From Tetrahymena thermophila SB210 (lineage: Eukaryota; Ciliophora; Oligohymenophorea; Hymenostomatida; Tetrahymenidae), in contig NW_002476559.1 in assembly GCF_000189635.1 (NCBI RefSeq), positions 186,001 to 250,000 of the forward strand: 64,000 nucleotides of DNA, given 5' to 3'. A model generated the notes under the pieces. That model worked only from the letters and a program-made list of their open reading frames with translations. It did not search any database and was not told where the DNA came from. The position numbers were made by a program, and so were the translations under genes. Below are positions 51,161 to 62,362 of the stretch, one piece after another; position 1 is the first letter of the stretch, and every line of letters begins with the position of its first letter.

Positions 51161-51956
51161 TAATTTATTATCAAAAATTATAAAAGTCGATCAGAAAAAT
51201 AAAACATGAGTATAAATTAATTCATTTATTAATATATATTTATGTATATTTATTTTATTTATCAAATTTTATTTAACTTTATTTTACTTCATAAGTTTTT
51301 ATAAAATTTTAGCTTTAATTAAATAAGATTTTTTTTAAAACTACAAAAAATGTCTGTAATTAAGCATTTGGCTTATTTTTTTTCATTATTTGAGCCTAAA
51401 TCAAATTTATTCCTCAACAAAAATTATTCTTAAAATTAAATTGAAATTATTTTATCCATTTATATTTCTTTTCTAATTTCATTCATTTAAGATATTTACT
51501 TTTTATTAGATTTAATTAATATCAATTCATTTTCAAATCATACTCCTTAAATTATAAATATTTAGAAGTAGTTTAAAATTTTCATAAAATAAAAGTTAAT
51601 TTGATTTAAGATTAATAATAAGAATGAATAATACTATTGCTAATTGCAGATTTTTTTTTTTGTAATAGAGAGATAAATAGTGATAGGTTACACCTATAAC
51701 TATTTATCTTTCTAATAGAAATTAATATAATATTAAATAAACTTATATAATAGTATTTTATATATTTACATGTGATTTGTATTTAGTTTTTAATAATTTA
51801 AATAAATTTTAAAATTAAAAATAAAATAATAAATAAATTAAGTAAAAAATTTTAATTATTTAATGTGAATATGATATCAATTAAAATAATTATTGATTTA
51901 AATTACAATAAATGATGAGCAACAACAAAATTTTACAATCATAAACTATTTTAACA
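51161..51956. other. Convergent spacer between the plus-strand gene and gene E
   Basis: AT-rich. It contains the repeat shared with 5666-5800 at about 51640-51790, and within it a near-perfect hairpin at 51671-51709. Nothing else is supported. Confidence 0.6.
51671..51709. other. Near-perfect 18-bp hairpin, insertion-like
   Basis: The left arm AGATAAATAGTGATAGGT (51671-51688) and right arm ACCTATAACTATTTATCT (51692-51709) pair at 17 of 18 positions around a 3-base loop. The related sequence at 5.7 kb lacks it. TAATAGA occurs just before it and again just after (51713-51719), as expected for a small insertion with a direct repeat, or for a precise deletion in the other copy. Confidence 0.75.
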
Positions 51957-54900
51957 TCATTTTTGTTAAAATAAATAATCTTAACATAAATCTAACTATT
52001 TCTTTACTTTAAATTTGGTCTCATAATTCAAATCAAACCTTTGAATTTTTTATAAATCATCTTTAAATAAATTACCAGATTCTTCAATATTTGAAATCTA
52101 CTTTGATTCAATTTAATTTTGATTTATTTCAGAAAATGTTTAAATTTCACTATTTTTCTCAATATTAGTTTATATTTTAGCTATTTACTAAAATCTTTTG
52201 TGATTTTCTATGCCTACACTTTGATCCTCTAAAATAAAAATAATAACACTCATTAATTAATTAGTTAAAGACTAAAATTTAAGTAAATTACAAAATCTAT
52301 TGGTAGCTGAGTCACTTACTAAGCTGAGCATATAATGGTTTTTTATATTAAGCTATGGACTTTAACTTTGAATTTTTTATATAATTGTTGCTTTTAGTAA
52401 TAAAATAAAAGATAAAATTATTAAAAAAAATAAAATTATAATTTTACATAAATTCTTTTGATTCTATTAAAGTTGTAATTTTTCCTAGCTAAAATTTTGT
52501 AAAGCTTTTTACTAAACAATTAATTATAAGTTTGTTTAAACTTTTTTCCATAATATAAAAGTTTTCCAATTAGACTTAACATTTTTATAAAATCTTTTAT
52601 AAAGAGAGGTAGGTAGTATCAAAAATAACAATTTGCTAAAAATTCTTCCAAACACAGTTAAAGGGTTGTTAATTTTGAATAAAATAATAGCAGATAATAT
52701 GATCAGCATGAAACCATAATGAAGGCAGAATATGAATACGGATATAATCAAATAATTTAATTATTGGTTGAATGTAGAAAGAGTAGAGTTGATCGTTAAA
52801 ATTAAATAGCAAAATAAGTCAAACTTCTATAAGTATTTATTTCTGAATGGATGTAAATATAAGCTAGTCATAATATATAAGAATAGAATAAACAAGACTA
52901 TTTAAAAGCTTAGAATCAAGGACTAAGAAGTTAAAGTGAATGTAACAACAATAATTACTCTTAAGTAGTTGCGAATAAACTCCCAATAATAAAATTACTC
53001 TTTATATTCTTGAAAGTAATAACCAAATTAATAGATTGAGATACATGTTTAAAGATTTTTTGATCTTTTTCTCAAAAAAAATAAAATTATTAGAGGGGAA
53101 AAACTCCAAGTTATTATAAGTGGTATAGCTAAAATCTTAGTGAATGCATCGTACTATTCATCTCCGCATTTAATCGTCAAATCAGAAGCGACGAAATATT
53201 CTGATCCAATTTATGTACAGGTTAATTATTTAGAGAAAAAATTTATCTAGTTTGGCTAAAAGAATACAAATATCAGGTTTATAAGATTGTATATATGGAA
53301 TTTATTTATTCTAAATAATTTCAGTAATTTCAAAATAACAGCTATTAAAACAGACATAGTTAAAAAAAATATAGGTAAAATAGCTTATAAGACTTAAGTA
53401 GTGTGGACAGGACTATATTTTTAAACTAACGATTGACTTACCAAACAGTTTATATTTAATCCGATCTAAGAATTGGGATCATTCATGAAATTAGGTAAAA
53501 GTTCTAAAATAATTGGAAAAATATTTGGCTATTAAGCAACCAAAACACTGGAAATTTAAATATAATTAACCAGAATTTTTAAGTAGAAGCTTGATTAATC
53601 TTTAATCTAGTTTCTTGAAATAGGAATCATACCTACCTTTCTTAAATATAAGCAAGTAGATGAATGAGTAAAGGAATCAATAAAAATACTAGTACTTATA
53701 AAGAAATATAATATAAGCAATGAGATAGCCATTGAGATCACTACTATGTTAAACTTTATTGTGCTACATAAATTGCATTTCATTTAATTATAGTATGACT
53801 ATGAATATTATTCTCCATCCCAAACCTATCCATTTATATCACAAGACCTACAAACTGGTCCTATATATCCTCTAAGGCAACCATATTTGCTAGTTTTATC
53901 CTCATCATTACAAGCATTAAAAATAGAGGAGCATTAAATTATTTCAGAAGAATTTTAATTACTTCTCCAGTATCCTTATTTTAGGATAATTGTATTATTT
54001 TAGCATATATAAGTAGAGTCTGGGCATTTTTAGCACTCTGTTTTATTTAAATATCTATTAGTTTATTAATTTATATTCTATTTTGATATGTTATAATGCC
54101 AAAACTGGTCTTATGTAGGATCAGTCAGTGAGAATTACCCAGAAGGACATGAATAGCAGCTATAAATATTATTTCCGATTACTTAAACCACTTCTCCAAT
54201 CAAACAGACTCTCATATAAATCTATAACTAAATTGGAAGCATAGCTGTACTTTAAAGAGTATTAAGATTGATTGTTAAATATGTTGTTTAGTTTGGCATG
54301 CTTGATATTTTAATTTAATTAAATAAAAATTAATTATTTTTCTCATCAAAATTCTAACTTGTTATGATATTATGTCCGCTTATAACTACATTTTAATCTA
54401 GAGTAATCGGTTAAATTTTAAATTAAATAATATTCAATTCCTCTATAATTGATGCAGGATAAGACTTCTGCTAAAACTTTAAAAGCTAAAAATTTAAGTA
54501 TGTTCCTTCTGAATCAATTAACTTTACGAAAAGGCTGACCTCACCTCCACTCTAAAATTTAAATATCTAGAGAATTTTTTAATATTTTTTTTGATCAGCA
54601 ATTTCCATTTTTTCAGGTAAAATGATGTTATATTATATTTGAGATTAGCTATTATCATTATTATTACCATTTATTTTATCTGTTGTTTAGTTGTAAACAA
54701 CTCCAATAGTTGCGCTTTAAATGAAGGATGCAAAATTTTTACCGTATAATTCAGCACTATTATTAAATATTTAATTTTTATAAAATTGGCTCAATTATTA
54801 AGGATAATTTGACTGCTTATTGAATAGTCTTAATCCACCACCAATAAGAGCCTAGTTATGTAATATCTATACCTTATCATCCATAAAAATTTTTGCATTA

Positions 54901-57900
54901 GTATTTTCTATGTAAATAGCTCCACCACTGGCTAAGGCTTGGTTCTAAAAAAATGTTGTATTTTGTAATTAAATTGTTCCTTAACTAGAATAAATTGATA
55001 AAGCTCCTCCATTTAAGCATTTGTTTTATTAAAAGAAGCTATCTTGAATTTTTAATTAAAACGATTCGCTTAATGCTATGTTTCCTTAATTAAATTAGTA
55101 TATGATATTTAGAAAGAAAGAGTAATTATTTTTAATTGATATTAGAGATTCTCTATCAGAGTATTTAATTTAATTATTAACTATTTGTATATTCTTTGCC
55201 ATTATCTAATCATTTTCAAGATTCTTTTAAACATTATTTTCTTAAATGGCATTAGTGGTAAAAATAAAAAGTAGATTAATGTTATTTTAAATAATAATAT
55301 CTGAGAGATTGCTATTCAAGGCTCCTATAATATTTAATAAATATATACCCTAATTAGAATCTATTGATTAGCAATTTATTATTTGAAGATTATTAATAGT
55401 TAGGTTTCCAACATCTATAATATTAGTTAAGACAGAAATTTAAGAATTTTTTATTACTAAATTAAAAATAGTCATAGAGGATACGTTTTTAGCTCCAATT
55501 AAACCATAAAAGCTAATATTCTATAAACTTTAATTATCAATAACTAAGCTGTATAAATAAACTTCTTAAGTATTTTCAAAATAGAATAATGCATCTTCAT
55601 TTTTAATACCAATTTAATTAGAAGGTACTCTTAAATTATTAATTATTTTAATTTTATTTAAAACAACTTATGTCATATTGTAAAATTAAAATGAGATACA
55701 AGTTAAATTTTAGTATTAAATCTAAATGTTATCAAATATCACTTTATCTGATTTTCTAAAAAATTAAATATTGCCCTAGAAATACTAAAAATCTAAGTTG
55801 AAATCTCTTATTTAAACAATTTACTTTGTAAAAGTTAAAAATGAGTCTTAATATATTTGAAGAGATTAGCATATTTAGTTTTATGAACATGTCTCCATCT
55901 ATACAGATTACACTTAAATAATACTGTTGAGAGTACCATTAAAATTAATATTTCTTATATCTGTATTTTTTAATGAGATATCCCATTTATTATTAAAACT
56001 TGAATCTTTTTAAGGTATCATACTTCTTTAGTAAGTATCCGAATACTTTACTAATTATATATCATTAGTAATTTTGGTAATATCTTATAAAGATTCAACA
56101 GATATATTTATAGTACAAACTTTATCCATTTTTAGATTACCTTCAAATTTTAAATTATATCTCTATTCATACACTTAACTTTATGAAAGCATTAAAACTT
56201 GCATAATTTAATCATAGCTTTATGAATTAAGTGGTTATTACTAATTATTTTAGGAAATACTCATAAATATTGCACTTTAAATCTAAATCTGATCCATTAA
56301 ATTAGCTTCAAAAGCCATTTAGTTAATATAAAACATCTCATATTTAGTTTCAGTTAATAATAGTAAATATTAACCAGCAACTTCCTCAATATTAACGATA
56401 AAGTCATAAAAATTATTTCTTCTAATTCTTGAGATATACACTAAAGAATTTCTATCATAAATCATAATATGAAAAGTTGTGTAAGCTAATAGATGATATT
56501 GGGTTATCTTCAATTTATTATACATCAAACCAGGTAGAGATATATACTAAATGATATTACCTTAAAAATCTAATACTCTTAGTAAGCTTTCACCTACAAA
56601 ACTTAAGAATAATCTATTTTTATTTTGATCAACTTCAAAGATCATTACATAAAGATTTTTGAATTACTAGAAAGTTTTTAGATTACTAAATTTTAATGTT
56701 TGAGAATAACTTAAGTCTGAGATCTTTATCCTAAAAATTCCATAACCACTAGGATAACAAACCCATAAATCTGTTGAGGTTTCAATTAGTTCTCCGATTT
56801 ATAAATTCTTATAAATTTATCCTTGCTATTATTGGACCAAAGTAATTTTCAGCTAATATTATGTTTATCTATTATAAATGATTACATCGCCATTACTTAA
56901 ACCAAGGAAAACATAATTAGATTGAATTGAGCAAATTTATTTTCGAATATATAAATTAGGGTTATCTAGAGATATGTTATGAATAATTTATTTATTAACA
57001 AAATCATAGTGATAGATTTACATATCTTTAGTTATGTAAATATTATTGCAAATAAAAGATAAGAAAGGGCTGTTTAACTAAATGGTATCATAATTATTTT
57101 GCTGGGTATTTGGAATATCAAGAGAAATTTTATTGAAATTTGAATAAATAACAAATGATTATGAAAGAGCTATTATTAATAATTGACTGGTTTAATCATA
57201 TATCAATTGTTAAATTTCCTCATTAAATTAAGAATAATATTCGAAAGCACTATTCTAATATTTATATAATAAACCTTGATCACCTGCTATCATAAAAGTG
57301 TTATCAATAATATTAATTTGAGATTATTATTATTAATTAACTTAAGAAAAAAACTTCTTTTTATCTGTTCGAAATTTTATAACAGGCTTATTCAAATCTC
57401 CAAAGCATGTCTGAAAAATTTAAGTTTGAGTATAAACGAATAAGTTATTATTTTGAAAATCTAAGTCAAATCCAAGAACCTTGAATTAAGACTTATTATC
57501 ATACTCAACTAATTTCGTTATTTAATATGTTAAAAATTAATTTTCATAATCAATAGATAGAAGATTACCTACTTCATCTAATAATATAAATAGATTTTAA
57601 TCTTTATCATATTAATAAGCTACAGCTTTAGATGGTTGATTCTAAGAATAACTACTTGTAAATTTCATTAAAATCGTTAGGCTATCTAGGTTGGCAGTAA
57701 ATATTTGACCTAAAATTATGGATTCTAATGAGAAAACTAATTGATTCAATGAAGGAATGTAGCTATAATTAATAATTTTGAATCCTTGTGGGCTTTGAAT
57801 TTCTCCTCTATATCCGAAACTTTTTCTATCAAAAATCTATATGCCTATTTAATTAAATTATTATTAATTCAAATTGTTAAAAATAATTGAATTAATTAAC

Positions 57901-60900
57901 TTACTTGATGTCAACAGAACAGAAATATCATGATCATGAATTTACAAATCCATAATATTTTAGTTTATAGACTATATGGAGAGTTTATATTATCCATTGA
58001 AATCATAAACTTCAATATTTTCAGCAAATAAAATTATTATTTGTTAATAATCATCAACCTAGAATAAGTAGAAGCTGCTAATTAATATCTAATTAAAAGA
58101 GCTAATAACTTAGAGGTCAGTTTAGTTAAATATTTTCATTAGAGAAGATTCTTGTTTGCAAACTAAAACCATAGAGTTTATCTAGCAAAATTAAAAATTA
58201 GAACTATCAGCATCATTAATTAATTTTTTATATTCTGTCAATTAAAGGTCAAGAATAGTAATACTTGATCCATATAAGTAAATGAGGCTATTATTTAATA
58301 AATAGCTTGTAACATAAGACATACTGCTATAAGTATAAACTTTGTTTGTCAAATAACTTTTAACTAAAAGTTAATTACCTTTCAGGCAAATAATTGATTA
58401 TGAATCTGTAATTTTGAAGAATTTGATAGCTGAATTGGAAGAATTTTCAAAGTTTATTTATTCTATAAACTCATTTGTCAATAGATTATATACCATGATA
58501 TTAGATTTGATGATAAAATATTTTTGAAGTTACAAACTTTAATAAACCTTTTAAATGAAGTCATTATTTTATATCAAAATTGAGTCTAACTCATATACTT
58601 TCTAATAGTACTATTTTTTAGTAGCATCTATAGTCATTAAACCATTACTATCTCCATAAGTAAAAAATTCTTATTACTTAATCATCTAAAATGTACTCAT
58701 GTAAACCTATTATGAAATAGCTATCTAATTCATAAAGTTATCATTATTTTAAACATTAAAACTGAAATTTTAGATTGCAGTTAAAAAACTCAAAACTAAG
58801 CTAGATTTAAATCCATACTAAATTTGATTATTATTATTTAGGTATTTGTAGACAGGAAATATTTTATTCAATCCACTTTAACCAAAAACATAAAAAATTT
58901 AAGATTAATTTTTAAATACTGCATAAGCTGTGTATTTCAAGGCTGATTTAGAGCTACTTAGTCCTCCTATTACATAGAGATTATCATATGGATCATCATA
59001 TACAAAGCTAATATCTATACCCTAAGAAAGAGGTATATTTAAAAATTTTATTATTAAGTTTAATTACTCAGTAAATATCATAAAAGACTTGTCAGCAAAA
59101 AAAATGGCTAATTCAAAAATAATGTTATTATCAATTTAATAGTTTAAAGGGAAACTTTTAATCTTCCAAATTTAAATTTAAATCAAGCTTTAATAATATC
59201 CTTTTTAAATTAATTATTGATTATTTAGATCTACTTTAAATACCTATATGCTAAATCTTTTCTGTATCACCAAATAGAAAGATACATCTAGCTATGCTTA
59301 AATAATTTCATCGTCAAAAATTAAAGAGCAGTCTTTAAAAATTAATTTAAAATTTTGATCAAGAACATTAAAGCATGAATCATATAACAGAAAAGATAAC
59401 CCATTTAATGAGAAAACAAATTTATTCACCATTTTAGAATTAGGTTTCTAAAATTTCCAAGTTTACAAGATCTAAGAGTGAAGTACATCAAAAGCTAGAA
59501 TATTACTTTCAGATAAAATTAAAATAGTATTATCAGTTAAAAATTAAATTGATTTCAAAGAACCATAATTTGAAACGTAGGTTGAGTCTAATAGCTTTGG
59601 TTGCATAGCAGATGAGTAATCCCAAGTAAATATTTAGCCATTAGAAGTAGAAAAAGATACTAAATTGCTGGTTTCATTAGAGTCCATTGCTTAGATAGCT
59701 GATTAGGCGTCATTAGACTTTCTTTAGAATGGTTTAAGAAAGTATTGATTTCTTAATTATATATTTTTTCCTCCTATTAAATCAAATGAAAATGACTACA
59801 AATACTTATAATAAACCATGATTTAAAATGAATTTATTTTATTAGTATTATCATAAGTTTATGATATTAATTATAGTTAAGTAGCTTAACTATCTTTTAG
59901 CTATTTTGAGAATGTTTATTCTAACTGAAGACTTTAAAGGTCTAAATTAAATAGTTATAATGATTGGTTACTATCTATTAGAGTTACTATTATTAATTAG
60001 TCAGAAATAATAATAGTGATTGAGTCTATAATAAAATTCTAAATTTAAACTTACGCAATTTTATTTAAATTAATATCTAAAATTTAGATTATTGTTTATA
60101 GTTGAAGAATGTAATATTTATTGGTTTAAGATTGTAACTCGTAGATTTTTGAAATTAATTAATTTACTTACAATACTTCGCATGTGGACTTACTTAAAAC
60201 CAAATAGAAAGATTATTTTTGCAAAGCGACAATAAAAAATTCATTTTAGTAGCCAATTACTTTTAAAAAATTAACTCCAACTATTTAATCACAAAGATGC
60301 TTATTTGTAATATATTATAGAGTTATCTTATTATTTGAATTAATAATTATTTATTAAATTTAAATTCCTCCGTTGATGATTGATGAAAAAATGAAGCCAT
60401 TATAAAAATAATAGCTCAAATTGAGAGAGTTATCTATACTAATAGATGAGTTATAAGCTATTAATTAAGATTAGTCTAATAATAATGTAATGTATACTTT
60501 GTTAATTTTTTTATCAAAAGTAATTAATATTGAATATCTTTAATTAATTTATGTAATTAAACTACTTTTGTCCACATCTCCCTAAATAGTAAAGCCAAAA
60601 AACTCTTTTGTATTACTTTCTAAGTTCCATCTTGCCAATGTTTTATCAATTAAAAAAATGTAGAAATTTCCTTAAAAATATTCTACATAGTTAAGATTAG
60701 GCAAAAAAGGTGCTGTGTAAATATGTCTTCCAGTTGATAATAGCTATATGTTTATATATGATGAATAAACCAAAATAAATTATTAAGAATTTGATGGTTA
60801 GATCCTACTTATTGGCTCTAAAACTGAGCTTATTCCTGTTTATGAGTTAAACGTAAATGAACATTACCCCAAGTTAACACATAAATGTGTGTTCATGTCA

Positions 60901-61139
60901 TTTTAATAACCTTAATCACAAATTGCTTGGCAAATTCCATTTTTAGATATATCTTTAATCTAATAATATAGATTATCACTGCAGCCTTTATAAATGCAAA
61001 TCCCTGTTTTAAAATCTAATTCAAAATTTGTTTCGCATTATTGACAAACCTTATCGCTATTACATACATTGCATCCTATATTGCATGCAAAGACATAGTT
61101 GATTAAAATAACAATTTTAAGCGCGTATAAAATTTTCAT
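51957..61139 (-). CDS. Gene E: giant propeller/beta-helix/polytopic membrane protein of a second family, about 2973 aa
   Basis: Same plan as the array genes but only distantly similar. Exons: 61139-54528, 54485-52448, 52228-51957 (8922 nt, divisible by three, stop TGA). Layout: signal peptide (MKILYALKIVILINYVFA), CxxC-rich head (CNIGCNVC), long propeller-like region to about residue 1600 (for example HDHDISVLLTS, residues 1070-1080), beta-helix (CLNGGALS near 2040, GGGLRLF near 2100), Cys-rich segment (CYSCPSGQFSLTDPT, GYIGPVCRSCDINGQVW; about 2310-2430), membrane helices from FNIVVISMAISLLILYFF (about 2450) to about 2830, including YYWEFIRNYL, and a Gln-rich tail ending DLCQDYLFQQK. A 60-nt segment (57845-57904) looks like an intron but is open and in frame; I keep it as coding because F has GC at its donor. 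Probably a surface receptor-like protein. Confidence 0.83.
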
Positions 61140-62362
61140 TACTTTTTGTAGAAGTGGAAGTTTAATTGATTAATTATCCAAATTATTAATTTATAATTTA
61201 AGACAAATCTCTTTATTAAGTATAACAGACCTGTCTGAACTATTTCTTATCTAACTATGTAAAATAAGTGATTACTGAAATTGCATTTCGTAAATAATAT
61301 GTGATATACTTTATATTAAAAAAATAAAACGTTGTTTTGCTTGTTAGTAATTATTGACTTTTCTTATTTAAAATTATATTTAAGAATTTATTTTAAAAAT
61401 GAAATAAATTAACATAATTATTTTAATAAATTAAATTAAATATTTTCTACACTAATAACACCAAATATTCTTATTTTTCAACCAAAATAATAAATATATT
61501 ATCAATAATTTTAATCTTAACAAACAAACTTAAAAATAAATTTTTTATATAATGATAGATTTGATAATTTATTAATAAATACATTAATTAATATTTTAAT
61601 TAAATAAAATGAGAAAAGGAAATACAACATAAAACTAATTTTCAATAAATCTAAATATTATTTTTTAATTCTAATAAAATAAAATTAAAATTATTTATTT
61701 TTAATTAAAAAGTAAACAAATAAATATAAAAATATAAAATAACATAAAATTTAAAAATTAATTAATTTTATTTATTTTCAATTAATTTTAAAGTGTAGCT
61801 TCTCAGCTACAGAAAAAATTTAAATAATAGTGCAAGATTTTTTTATTTAAATTATTATTGAAATAAGATTTGGGATTGTTATTTATTTTTCATCCTATTT
61901 ATCTTTAATAAACAGTAAAAAAATTAGTTTATTTATAAATATATTACTAACTGTATCTCACTTATTTGTTTTCTGTCTTCAGTATATTAGTTTAAATTCT
62001 TGTATAATATTGTACTTGCAAAATATAAAATTTAATTAATTTTATATTATTCAAATTATAATATGAGATATGATATTGGTTACTTTGCTTTTTAGTAAAT
62101 TCAAGCTTTAAAATTTTGATTTAATTTTTACTGTTACACTAAATATTAATAATTAGTTTTTCTTATAAACAGAAGCTTAAATGAAATTATTTACTGATCA
62201 AAAATTTTGATAAATTGTTTTTTAAAATAAAATAATAAATAAATTAAGTAAAAATTTTAATAATTTAAAGTAAATATTTTGTCAATTAAAATAAATAATG
62301 ATTTAGATTACAATAAATGATATGTTTACTACAAAATTTTACAATCATAAACTATTTTAACA
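61140..62362. other. Spacer between genes E and F
   Basis: AT-rich throughout, with no gene I can support. It holds a perfect 7-bp hairpin, TGTAGCT-TCTC-AGCTACA, at 61794-61811, which stands out by GC content. From about 62230 leftward of the F stop it repeats the 3' flank of gene E. Confidence 0.6.

Noticed and set aside
53600-53632. A 33-base GTATGA...AAAG intron in gene E
   Set aside because: The segment is a multiple of three, is open and reads as VGMIPISRNQIKD between coding parts, and it has a readable counterpart in the relic at 4.8 kb. Coding is simpler.
51957-54485. Two separate introns with a 33-base exon (52320-52352) near the E tail
   Set aside because: The acceptor needed at 52353-52354 is not conserved in F. 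A single intron (52447-52229) fits the phase in both genes.
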